Shown piece after piece: positions 6,143 through 15,100 of a DNA stretch of 21,391 nucleotides; position 1 is the first letter of the stretch; each line of letters begins with the position of its first letter. Source of the stretch: MAG-120531 sp029242825 (GTDB taxonomy: Bacteria > Bacteroidota > Bacteroidia > Flavobacteriales > Flavobacteriaceae); the NCBI GenBank assembly GCA_029242825.1, contig JAQWTF010000164.1, forward strand, positions 1 through 21,391, in the 5' to 3' direction. The notes beneath the pieces were generated by a model. It saw nothing but the letters and a program-made list of their open reading frames with translations, was not told the DNA's origin and ran no database searches. A program made the position numbers and the translations under genes.

Positions 6143-8504
6143 TTCAAGTCACCTAAATTTAGCAACAACGCTTTTTAAGCTCGGATACGGAGTTATTCCG
6201 TTAAGAGATGATAAAAGGCCTATTGGAGCCTGGAAAGAGTTACAAACAACTCCTAAGAGCCCAAATGATATGATTAAATCCAATAGCTACGGCTTGATAT
6301 GCGGAGTAAACAATGTTGAGGTGTTGGATCTTGATTACAAGGTCCTGCCTAGCGAAGAAGATAAGGATAGTCACTACAATACCATGCTCTCTTTTATTCA
6401 AGAAAATATAGAGGATGCCGCTAATAAATTGGCTCTATACGAGACAATGAGTGGAGGGGTTCATATCATCTACAAAACCGAACAGAAAGAAGGCAACCAG
6501 GTGTTATCTAAGCTTAAAGATGAAAGAACTCTTTACGAAACAAGAGGTGTTGGAGGCTACGCCTTTCTTTATCCCGACAAAAACGTATTTGGCAGAAACT
6601 ACGAGACACTTGAGTACATTACAGATAGTGAAAGGAGTTTACTCTTTCGCTTCTTCAAAAGTTTCGATGAGCGAGAAGATGTGATACAGAAAACCCAGAG
6701 GTCATACACAACAAGCTTGTCTCACTCTAGCCTTGATATAATCAATAGGTTTAATAGAGAAACCCCTATCTTGGATATTGTCGGAGATGAGTTCAAAGTG
6801 GTTGGAAAAACCCTTAAAGGTACTTCTATTCTTAGAAATGGAGATACTAAATCTAAGACTAGTGGAACTATTTTTGAAGACTCTGGGGCAATGTATTTAT
6901 TCAGTACCAGCACCCAATATCCAGCTGAGACCTTTATAAGTCCATTTACAGCTCACATGGTAAAGAAACATGGGAATGATTTTAAATCCGCTCTTAATTA
7001 TCTCATAAATAAAGCACCAAGTACTGTGCTTCAATGTGCCTCTAAGGTTTCTCAATACAAAAGCCAGCTCAGCGAGCATGAAATTAGGTCTTTAGCTTTT
7101 GAGATGAAAAACTCAAGTCTTAATATAGAAAGCTTTAAAGAGACTTGCTCACACTTGTCTTTAGACGATTATACTCTTAGCAAGTACTGGTACTCAGACT
7201 TGGACGTGTCAGAAGACGCCAAGGTAGTGATCTACGAACTCAATGATAAGCTGACTCCTAAAGACTCGTTTGATTTGAAGAGTTTTCATGATCTACCAAA
7301 AAACTATGCTGCATACAGAGATTATATAGGCAGCTCTTTAGCTGTTGTTTCTATATGTGAGGTAGCTGTTAAAAAAAACCTAGATGGCACTCTGGACTTT
7401 AGCAAGAAAAAGAACCTAAGTGATTTATTCTTAGATCTAAAAGATGCAGGAATGAAAATAAGTGAGTCTGAGTTTAAACGTGTAATGGATTCAGATCGTG
7501 TAGAAAAATTAGAACCTCTTACCATCCTATACCATCAGCTAAGGCTAACCCCTTGGGACGGGGTGGATAGGATTCCTGATATAGTTCAGAGCGCTTCTTT
7601 AACTGGAGACTTTAATAACAACCTCTATCTTCTTAATAAGTTCTTCTGTACTGTTTATGGATTTGCTTTTAGAGGTATAGATCCCTTGATTCCAAAGGAA
7701 TGCTACTCTAGGGTGATTGCTATTATAGTAAACGAAGTGAAGGGCACAGGTAAATCAACATTCTGGAAGAAACTAGGAATGTCTGGCTCTGTTAAGGAGG
7801 CAACTGGAATATCAGGAGCTGAATTTTATTCTGAGACTCAAGGGGAACTCCCAAAAGATGAAAGGCAGTTTAAAATAGAGCAGATATCTAATATGTTATA
7901 TCAATTTGACGATTTAACAGACGTTATGATAAAGGCTACCGGAGCATTTAGGAGTTTGATCTCGTCTACTGATATCTCAATCAGAGAACTCTATCAAAGT
8001 AAAACCCAGAATTTACCTAGAAGGGTTACTTTTTGCGGTTCTTCTAATCATATGGAGCTGATTAGGGATAAGACAGAGAACAGGTATATGCCGTTTTTAC
8101 AAAAAGGAAGCGTCGATATCGAACTGTTTAATAGCATTGATAAATTTCAGTTTTGGGCTCAAATTAGGGATCAGATAATAAAGGAACAGGATGGGGTATA
8201 CTTTAACGCTGAAGACCTTCATCTTATTAATCAGCAAGCCCAGAGTTTTGTTTATCAATCTCCGCTAGAGGATTCTTTAAGCGCTATATTGAAGTATGAT
8301 CCAAATGGAAGGGAAACTTTTTCTTCAATCAAGAGAAGTGTTGAAGGGCAAGGACACAGAAACGTATCTGACACATTACTTGGTAATGCACTAAAGAAAA
8401 TGGTTCCTGATGGTGAAAAGCTTAAAAAAAGGAGTGGTTCCAAGCAACTTTATTGTTTTTCATATTTAAAGGGTCATGAGCCAATAAGATCAGCTTGGTT
8501 TTAA
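6135..8504 (+). CDS. Primase-polymerase fused to a superfamily 3/VirE-like helicase (replication protein)
   Basis: A 789-aa protein likely to start and drive autonomous replication of the element. The N-terminal archaeo-eukaryotic primase (Prim-Pol) domain (about 1-200) shows the family motifs: the DxD metal site LDLDY (Asp65, Asp67), the SGGVH motif (106-110), and the ETRGVGGY motif. A middle region (about 200-470) is uncharacterised. The C-terminal VirE/DUF5906-like AAA+ ATPase has a Walker A in EVKGTGKST (Lys540), a Walker B in YQFDD (Asp592, Asp593), and the sensor segment CGSSN followed by ENRYMPF with a likely arginine finger. A GTG at 6129 is in frame, but ATG 6135 is preceded by AAGGGAGG at good spacing and is preferred. 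The gene is followed by a terminator and a cluster of short repeats that could be its origin. Confidence 0.9.
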   Translation: MNNSSHLNLATTLFKLGYGVIPLRDDKRPIGAWKELQTTPKSPNDMIKSNSYGLICGVNNVEVLDLDYKVLPSEEDKDSHYNTMLSFIQENIEDAANKLALYETMSGGVHIIYKTEQKEGNQVLSKLKDERTLYETRGVGGYAFLYPDKNVFGRNYETLEYITDSERSLLFRFFKSFDEREDVIQKTQRSYTTSLSHSSLDIINRFNRETPILDIVGDEFKVVGKTLKGTSILRNGDTKSKTSGTIFEDSGAMYLFSTSTQYPAETFISPFTAHMVKKHGNDFKSALNYLINKAPSTVLQCASKVSQYKSQLSEHEIRSLAFEMKNSSLNIESFKETCSHLSLDDYTLSKYWYSDLDVSEDAKVVIYELNDKLTPKDSFDLKSFHDLPKNYAAYRDYIGSSLAVVSICEVAVKKNLDGTLDFSKKKNLSDLFLDLKDAGMKISESEFKRVMDSDRVEKLEPLTILYHQLRLTPWDGVDRIPDIVQSASLTGDFNNNLYLLNKFFCTVYGFAFRGIDPLIPKECYSRVIAIIVNEVKGTGKSTFWKKLGMSGSVKEATGISGAEFYSETQGELPKDERQFKIEQISNMLYQFDDLTDVMIKATGAFRSLISSTDISIRELYQSKTQNLPRRVTFCGSSNHMELIRDKTENRYMPFLQKGSVDIELFNSIDKFQFWAQIRDQIIKEQDGVYFNAEDLHLINQQAQSFVYQSPLEDSLSAILKYDPNGRETFSSIKRSVEGQGHRNVSDTLLGNALKKMVPDGEKLKKRSGSKQLYCFSYLKGHEPIRSAWF

Positions 8505-8541
8505 GGCTACAATATATAAAGACAACCTAGAACAGGTTAAT

Positions 8542-8580
8542 AAAAAAAGACCAGGCTTGTTTTAGCTTTGGTCTTTTTTT
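8542..8580 (+). terminator. Intrinsic terminator of the xis-primase operon
   Basis: A perfect 12-bp stem, AAAAAAAGACCA (8542-8553) with TGGTCTTTTTTT (8569-8580), encloses a 15-nt loop with a small inner GCT/AGC pairing. It ends in a run of T on the plus strand. It lies 37 nt after the primase stop and can act in both directions. Confidence 0.8.
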
Positions 8581-8889
8581 TCACTATCATCTTACATAGG
8601 TTGCATAGGTTGTTTTGCAAACTACTATAAATCTTGTTCTCTATTTCTATTTATACTTACTTTTAAGAGATAAACCTATGTACCTATGTAAAAAGAGATG
8701 GCAGACCCTATAAACATTGAAAATCTAAAATCAGAAGTATAGCGCAAACCCATGTAAAACCTATGCAAAAACAATAAAGCTTACTTAAAGCAGAGGTTGT
8801 TTACAATATGCTAACTAAATCCAGGCCCTTAACAAATACATAACCCCTACCCGCATCTCATGCACCCCTAATATAACAGGCATATTTGT
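8581..8889. other. Non-coding right part of the integrative element
   Basis: No convincing gene lies in this 309-bp stretch. It contains the repeat cluster (8594-8765) and then a C-rich, G-poor patch on the plus strand around 8820-8875, with CCCCTACCCGCATC and GCACCCCTAA. Base composition there differs from the surroundings. The right end of the element should lie here or shortly beyond. I found no direct repeat of 10 bp or more shared with 1984-2166. Confidence 0.5.
8594..8765. repeat. Cluster of CCTATG-type repeats, candidate replication origin (iterons)
   Basis: The hexamer CATAGG/CCTATG occurs at 8595-8600 and 8604-8609 (reading CATAGG), and at 8675-8680, 8683-8688 and 8760-8765 (reading CCTATG). 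A one-mismatch copy, CCCATG, lies at 8749-8754. Flanks are conserved, giving a unit close to RCATAGGTT. The first pair and the second pair form a near-perfect inverted repeat of about 20 bp (8592-8611 versus 8673-8692, one-base indel). The DNA between is very AT-rich. Clustered repeats directly behind a primase-helicase gene fit an origin recognised by that protein. They could alternatively be attachment-site arm sequences. Confidence 0.6.
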
Positions 8890-9039
8890 TTAGGCTATCG
8901 CGTTGATGTTCATTTCTTTATGCAAGCTTTTCTTGTTCCATTCATAATAATGATTGCATTTAGATATATGAATAAAATCTTTAGGTGTAGAATTATTTAC
9001 AAATTTGTTTACTAACTTCTTATTATCCTGCGAATTCAT
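8890..9039 (-). CDS. Small unidentified ORF (49 aa), possibly a gene tail
   Basis: ATG at 9039-9037 opens a frame of 49 codons ending TAA at 8892-8890. It starts inside the end of the truncated amidohydrolase, in another frame, after an in-frame TAG. The protein is basic and aromatic near its end (NHYYEWNKKSLHKEMNINAIA region) and reads like real protein sequence, but I cannot assign a family. It may be the 3' end of a gene whose 5' part was lost when the sequences were joined, or a chance frame. Confidence 0.25.
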   Translation of the reverse strand: MNSQDNKKLVNKFVNNSTPKDFIHISKCNHYYEWNKKSLHKEMNINAIA

Positions 9040-9316
9040 GAGTATCTATAAAACCTGGGGTGATAAAATTCCCCTTTACATCAATAATCTTGCTCGAAGG
9101 ATTTATGAATTTTAAAATGTCTTGCTTTGCTCCTATGGCTATTATGGAATCTCCTCTAACTGCCATAGCCTGCGCATTAGGTTGTTTTTTATTACCAGTC
9201 CAGATATTAGCATTGACAATAATTAGTTCTGCATGTTGAAATTCATTTTCACAGGATAAGATTGCTCCAATGGCAAAAACTAGAATGTTTTTAAATATAA
9301 TATTAAAGTATTTCAT
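9023..9316 (-). pseudogene. Truncated lipoprotein amidohydrolase (YtcJ-type), 5' part only
   Basis: The 97-aa frame begins with a lipoprotein signal peptide (lipobox AILSC). It continues with the N-terminal beta-sandwich strand set of amidohydrolases: ADLII-like AELIIVNANIWTGN, AMAVRGDSIIAIG, IDVKGNFITPGFID. It stops right at the metal-binding HxH motif, as FIDTHEFAG then TAA, where relatives read PGFIDSHVHF and continue for about 450 residues. The catalytic barrel is therefore missing and the product cannot be an enzyme. Downstream sequence in the other frames shows no continuation, so this is a deletion or insertion junction and not a simple frameshift. It lies between the integrative element and the fructan locus, 96 nt after the fructokinase stop. 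Confidence 0.8.
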
Positions 9317-9412
9317 TTATAAAACTTTATTGAGTAGAACTTAGGGCTAAAACTACTAGTATTTATATGTTTTTTTTATTAACTAACTTAATAATATTTA
9401 AAATAAGAGTAT

Positions 9413-10321
9413 TTAATTTGAATAAGAGTTCATAAATGTATTAATCTTATTTATAGATAATTTAGGGTTAGCACCTTTACTACTAGCAATTAAAGCACCT
9501 ACTGCACAACCATAATTGAGTGCCTCCTGTGGGTCATCTTCATTCATTAATTTATACACTACAGAAGCCAAAAATGAATCTCCCGCTCCAACTGTATCTA
9601 AAACTTTAATGTGATACCCGCTATGATAATAAAATATTCCATTGGTAAATAAAACTGCTCCGAATGCTCCTTTTGTAACACATATAGAATCTGTTTGCGT
9701 TACTTTTACTAGATGAGTTATAACTTGTTCCATCGAATAATTTTTATAGCCTAAATACTCGGCAATTTCAAAAAGCTCGTCATCATTAAACTTAATTAAA
9801 TTTGATTCTTTCATTAGATCTATAAGAATTTCGTAAGTATAATGGGGACCTCTCAAATTAACATCAAAAACTTTGTAATTCACATGCTTCATTATAGATT
9901 TTAAAGTCAATCTATTAATTTCTTCACGACATGATAGGCTGCCAAATATTATAACATCTACATCTTTGACTATTTCTTGATGCGTTCCATTTAATACGAT
10001 TTTATCCCAAGCAGCAGGATAAGGAATATCATATGAGGCTCCGCCCTTATTGTCTAATAATACATTAACTTGTCCTGTTGGAAACTCATGAGTTACAGAT
10101 ATTCCGTTAGTATTTACACCCTCTTCATTAAGGTATCTGATAATCTCCCTACCATTGGAATCCTCACCTACACTACTTATCATTGAAACATCAACACCAA
10201 GTGATTTTAATCTTACGCTGACATTAAGTAAAGCGCCTCCGATTCTAGAATATGTTGGGAAATTATCAAAAAGTACTTCGCCAAAGCAAACTACTTTAAT
10301 TTTTTGATCAGATATCTTCAT
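9413..10321 (-). CDS. PfkB-family fructokinase
   Basis: A 302-aa cytoplasmic sugar kinase that would convert imported fructose to fructose 6-phosphate with ATP. The N-terminal CFGEVLFDNFP and GGALLNVSVRL match the PfkB sugar-binding start (relatives usually read GGAPLN; here Pro is Leu). VFDVNLRGPHY (151-161) is the fructokinase-type DxNLRxPHY motif. DTVGAGDSF (242-250) is PfkB signature 2, with catalytic base Asp248. The length is normal. It follows susD by 108 nt, but a strong terminator lies in that gap, 20 nt upstream of the ATG. Its expression therefore probably depends on read-through or a weak promoter of its own. Fructose specificity fits the GH32 neighbour. Confidence 0.9.
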   Translation of the reverse strand: MKISDQKIKVVCFGEVLFDNFPTYSRIGGALLNVSVRLKSLGVDVSMISSVGEDSNGREIIRYLNEEGVNTNGISVTHEFPTGQVNVLLDNKGGASYDIPYPAAWDKIVLNGTHQEIVKDVDVIIFGSLSCREEINRLTLKSIMKHVNYKVFDVNLRGPHYTYEILIDLMKESNLIKFNDDELFEIAEYLGYKNYSMEQVITHLVKVTQTDSICVTKGAFGAVLFTNGIFYYHSGYHIKVLDTVGAGDSFLASVVYKLMNEDDPQEALNYGCAVGALIASSKGANPKLSINKINTFMNSYSN

Positions 10322-10340
10322 TTTTTTTGTGAAATTTCAT

Positions 10341-10371
10341 AAAAAAAGCATGGGGAAAATACCCCCATGCT
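10341..10371 (-). terminator. Strong intrinsic terminator after susD
   Basis: The stem AGCATGGGG (minus strand of 10371-10363) with CCCCATGCT (10355-10347) is a perfect 9-bp, GC-rich hairpin with a 7-nt loop. It is followed by seven T residues (10347-10341) on the minus strand. It should end most transcripts after susD, and it lies just before the fructokinase start. Confidence 0.85.
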
Positions 10372-10429
10372 TAAATAAACTAAAACTAACTAAATCAATT
10401 AACTAAATGCTATTGATTCATAACCCTAT

Positions 10430-12175
10430 TTAATATCCAGGATTTTGAACATAAAGACCTCCAGTAAAATCAATTTCTCTTTGTGGTATAGGATAGTATT
10501 CATCCCTACCAGCTGTAAATTGCGCATTGGCAAGAAAATCTCTTTTTGTTTTTTCTTCAGCTAAATATGCATTCAAAGTTTCTTCAGCTATTCCCCATCT
10601 TACAAGGTCATACCATCTATGCCCTTCCATTGCAAATTCTAATCTTCTTTCAAACATTAATGCTTTCAATGCATAATCTTTTGATGGGAATGAAGAATAT
10701 GGTGAGATAGCGTATATATCAGCTGCACCCGCGTCTATTGGTCTTTGTGTACTAGCTGCAGCACGGTTCCTTACTTGATTAATTAAAGGTAAAGCTTCAT
10801 CCCATCTATTTAATTGAATTAATGCTTCAGCTTTCCAAAGAAGAACATCTGCATATCTAATGAAATCAACATTTTTAGAAGTACCTACAAATGGGCCTTC
10901 TTTTACATAGCATGAACAGTCCGGCGCTTGTTGTTCTTTCATATTACCGAAATACCCATAAACTCCAGGATCTCTAGCCCAGCTAAAATTATACACCATA
11001 TCTCCGGAATCATTTACTGTATTCCTGTATTTAAATGGTCTTCCCGGTATACCAACAGTATGATCAATTCTAGGGTCAACACTCAAACCACTATCAGGTG
11101 GGGTTGTTCCATTTGCATCTATATTGGTGAATATATCTGAATTATTAAATGTGTCAAAAAGTGGTAGCCCATTAGCATCAGTTTTAAAGGAATTTACCAT
11201 ATTTTGACTGGCTAAATGAAATCCACAACAGCCATAAAGTCCTGTGCCGTGTGGTGAATTTAGACCAGTAACAAAACTAACCCTTCCAACCGTTGTACCA
11301 TCATTTATAGAAAACTGAGCCGCCCATATTGATTCCGGTCCATTATCAAAACCATCTAAGAAATTTTCTCCAAAATCTGGTTGTAAGTTACCAATAACTT
11401 TGTCCGCATAATCTATCACCTCTTGTAAGCGCCCAGTATTAATGCTGGTTACTTGGTGCTGATCATTTTGCTCATAAGCCTGGAATAGACGCAACTTAGC
11501 CAAATAAGCTGCAGCTGCGTTACGGTCTGCTCTTCCCACTTGCTCTTGAGCTTGGGGTAAGTTTTCATAGGCGAAAAGAAAATCCTCAGCAATTGTATTC
11601 CATAAAGCATCATTATCCACATCATTTGACATTTGACCAATTTCTTCTTGGGTTAAATTCTCAGTGATATATGGGATTTTTTTAAAAATTAATTTAAGCA
11701 TAAAGTGAGAATGAGCTCTTAAAAAGCGTAATTCTGCCTGCCTTGTAGTTTTTTGAGCATATTCACCATCTGGTATATCATTAATTACAGATAGTGCAAA
11801 GTTAGCCCTAGAAATTGCTTTATAAAAATCAGTCCAAGTCCTGGGTGCCATCCAATCACCCATATCGGCAATAGTTAGATTGTATTGTTCATATTTATCA
11901 ATAACATCAACATCTCCTCGACCTCCGCCGCCTTTGTAAGCATCGTCTGATCGGACACTACCAAACACCCATTGATGTGTTAAAGGTCCAATCATTTCAT
12001 CATTGGCTATACCAGCATACGCTGCAATCACTAATGATTCTGCGTTCTCAGCAGTTGCTACGTTTTCACTAGATAAAACACCTTCTGGTTCGTATTCTAA
12101 ATAATTATCTGAACATGCAGTGAGCAATAAGGTTGCACATATCACTGATGCTATTATTTTATGATTATATTTCAT
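10430..12175 (-). CDS. SusD/RagB-family fructan-binding outer-membrane lipoprotein
   Basis: A 581-aa surface glycan-binding lid for the SusC transporter. The signal peptide ends in the lipobox LLTAC (Cys21) followed by SDNYLEYEPEG, the usual SusD start. The N-terminal TPR-like helices (about 60-240) include RAELRFLRAHSHFMLKLIF, typical of the family (relatives: ALRAxxYFxLxxxFG). The C-terminal RagB/SusD domain contains ADVLLWKAEALIQLNR, INQVRNRA and ERRLEFAMEGHRWYDLVRWG, then the closing YYPIPQREID. All family landmarks are present. It starts 14 nt after the susC stop. With the GH32 and fructokinase neighbours the ligand is most likely a fructan. Ligand specificity itself cannot be read from the sequence. 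Confidence 0.95.
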   Translation of the reverse strand: MKYNHKIIASVICATLLLTACSDNYLEYEPEGVLSSENVATAENAESLVIAAYAGIANDEMIGPLTHQWVFGSVRSDDAYKGGGGRGDVDVIDKYEQYNLTIADMGDWMAPRTWTDFYKAISRANFALSVINDIPDGEYAQKTTRQAELRFLRAHSHFMLKLIFKKIPYITENLTQEEIGQMSNDVDNDALWNTIAEDFLFAYENLPQAQEQVGRADRNAAAAYLAKLRLFQAYEQNDQHQVTSINTGRLQEVIDYADKVIGNLQPDFGENFLDGFDNGPESIWAAQFSINDGTTVGRVSFVTGLNSPHGTGLYGCCGFHLASQNMVNSFKTDANGLPLFDTFNNSDIFTNIDANGTTPPDSGLSVDPRIDHTVGIPGRPFKYRNTVNDSGDMVYNFSWARDPGVYGYFGNMKEQQAPDCSCYVKEGPFVGTSKNVDFIRYADVLLWKAEALIQLNRWDEALPLINQVRNRAAASTQRPIDAGAADIYAISPYSSFPSKDYALKALMFERRLEFAMEGHRWYDLVRWGIAEETLNAYLAEEKTKRDFLANAQFTAGRDEYYPIPQREIDFTGGLYVQNPGY

Positions 12176-12189
12176 GATTATCGCTATTT

Positions 12190-15100
12190 TTAAAAGTTAA
12201 TATTCAATCCTACTGAATATACCGTAGGCACAGGAATTCTATTTACATCTATTCTTTCTGGATCAGAACCAATATATCCTTTTGGTGTAAACCAAAATAA
12301 ATTTTCTCCTTGAAGATATATTCGAAGTCCTGTCATTCCTGCCATTTTGCTAATAACATCTGCAGGTAAGGAATATCCTACTTGCATATTTCTAATTTTA
12401 AAGTAAGAATTGTTTCTAAAGATATAATCAGAAGTATCAGTAAAGTTATTTACTAGTGATAATGAAGGTATGTTAGAACTAGTATTTTGAGGTGTCCATG
12501 CGTTTAGGACTCCTAGACCAGCATTATCCCTTCCTTGAACAAAATTATTCCAAAACATATAAGAATCAACTCCTATACGTCCAGCTACACCCGAACCGAA
12601 AATAGATAAATCAAAATTTTTGTAACCTACATCAAGCCTAATCCCATACTCTAAATCAGGAAGGGTATTTCCAATAAAATCACGGTCATTACTATCAATA
12701 ATTCCATTATTGTCTGTATCCACAATTTTAATTCCTCCTGGTCTGGCATTACCTGTTTGAACACCACCTGTAGGATGGGCGTCTACCTCTGCCTGGCTTT
12801 GAAAAAGTCCGTTTGTTCTGTAGCCAAAAATCGCAGTTTGAGATTGTCCAAGAATTGAATTTTGAGCAGTTCCTGGAAATGCAGCCCTAACTTCCTCAGG
12901 AAGAAAGGTAATTTCATCTTTGAAAGCTCCAAAATTTGTGGAAACACCTAAAGAGAATCCATTATCCCAAGTATTGGAATAACCAACGTTCAATTCCCAA
13001 CCTTTAGCTGATGTAGCTGCTCCGTTCAACACCCTTTGTTGTCCTTCTCCAATAACGGAAGCAATAGGAGGTGTGGTTAAAATATCTGTTGTTTCTCTTG
13101 TGAAATAATCGAAAGAACCACTTATTCTATTCTCTAAAAATCCGAAATCAATACCATAATTCCATTCTTTTGTGGTTTCCCATTTTAAGTTCTGATTTGA
13201 TGCTTGTGTCGAAACGAAACCAGAGGGGAGTGTACCTGTATTATTGCCATTTATATCATAAGCAGTACCTACATTATAATAGATTTCAAAGAAGCCTCCA
13301 GTCAACTGCGCTTGGTTTTGACCATATCTAGATTCATATAAACCATATCTTGCAGTATTACCAATTTCCTGGTTTCCTACTTCTCCATAACCAGCCCTTA
13401 TTTTTAAATTGGAAATTAAATTACTATCCTTTAAAAACTCTTCTTGACTGATTCTCCAACCAACTGTAGCGGCCGGAAAAATACCATATCTATTATTCGC
13501 ACCAAATCTTGAAGAACCATCTCTACGAATTGTAAAAGATGCTAAATACTTGTCGTCAAAAGCATAGTTTAACTTTCCAAACTGAGAAGCCAGACTATAT
13601 TGAGTAGAAATACCATTATTAGTTCGTGCTCCCGTAGCAGCTGAAAGCACAAAATAAGATTCTTGTTCTACTGCAAATTCATCCGCTTGTGCAAAAATCG
13701 TATCAAAATCCTCTCTTATGGACTCAATACCTAATAGTGCACCAAATCTGTGCTTTCCAAGTTCCAATTTATAATTCAACGTATTTGAGAATGATATTGT
13801 ACTAAACTTGTTTGTGTCATAAATCAGCCTATTATTACTTCTTGTAACAAAACCGTTAAACACTTTGGGCTCAATATTTTTCTTTTTAAAATCACTAAAA
13901 TCCAAACCAAGGCTAGATCGAAAAGTTAGGTTATCGAGAATGTTTATTTCAGCGAAAACATTTCCAAAGAAGTTATTTTTTGTAGCATTATCCCATCTGT
14001 TAAGATATTGCATTAATAATGGGTTATTCCTATCAGAATAACCAGCTCCTAGTGGTCCAGCAAATTCATCATTTGCATCATATACTGGAATGGTTGGTGC
14101 TAGAGTGATTGATAAACCAGTAGTGGCTGCACCACCAACATCACCTGAAACCAATGTTTCATTTGATGTAGAAATTTGTGTATTAACTCCAAATTTCACC
14201 TTATCATTAAAAAGCTTAGTCGTTCCATTAATTTTAGCAGTATACCTGTCATAACCAGTATACTTTAACATACCTGTATTTTTAAGATAACCAAGATTAA
14301 TTAATAAAGAAGACTTTTCTGTACCTGTAGATACTGTAAGTTCGTTATTATATACATATCCTGTTTTATATAGTTCATCTTGCCAGTTTGTATCTCCTAC
14401 TGGAACATTTGAATCACCACCAACAAAAGGCTGTACTGATACACCATTTAAAACTGGATTGGAAAAATCATTGTTCCAATTAAAATTGTAAATTTCACCA
14501 TAACCTGCATTAGGATCAGCTCCGTCATTTACAGAAGCCCGCCATAAAGCCTCGCCTCGTTGTTGAGAGTTCAACATATCATAGCGTTGTTTTCGCTCAG
14601 ATTGTTGCGATAAGTTTGAATTAAAGCTAACCGAAAGACGCTCACCTTTCTCACCACCTTTCGTAGTAACTACTATAACACCATTTGCTGCTCTAGATCC
14701 ATATATTGAAGAAGCTGAGGCATCTTTCAAAACTTGAATAGACTCGATTGTAGCCGGGTTTAGACTAGCAAAAACTTCTTGCCTTTTTGTAGGAACACCG
14801 TCAATGACGTAAAGGGGATCATTATTTCCTAATGTTGTAAGGCCTCTGATAAGTATTCTACTGCTAAGTCCTGTTGGGTCTCCAGATTTTTCAATAAATA
14901 GACCGCCAACTCTTCCTTGCAAAGCTTGCATTGCGTTACCAGAGCTTAAGCTTTGACCTTCTATTGGAGCAATATCCACGACTGTTACCGCACCAGTCAA
15001 ATCAATCTTACGTTCTGCAGAATAACCTGTTAATACTACTTCATCGAGTTGTTGTGCGTCTTCTTGTAATACTGCGTCAATCCGAGACTGACCGTTCACT

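Noticed and set aside
8594..8765. CRISPR array
   Set aside because: The repeated units are only 6-9 bp, irregularly spaced and in both orientations, with no spacer pattern and no cas genes.
1984..9039. Direct-repeat attachment sites flanking the element
   Set aside because: I compared 1984-2166 with 8505-9039 by eye and found no shared direct repeat of 10 bp or more; short AT-rich matches are expected by chance.
9023..9316. Simple frameshift in the amidohydrolase
   Set aside because: None of the three frames after the stop shows the expected HxH continuation or other barrel motifs, so a breakpoint explains it better than a single indel.
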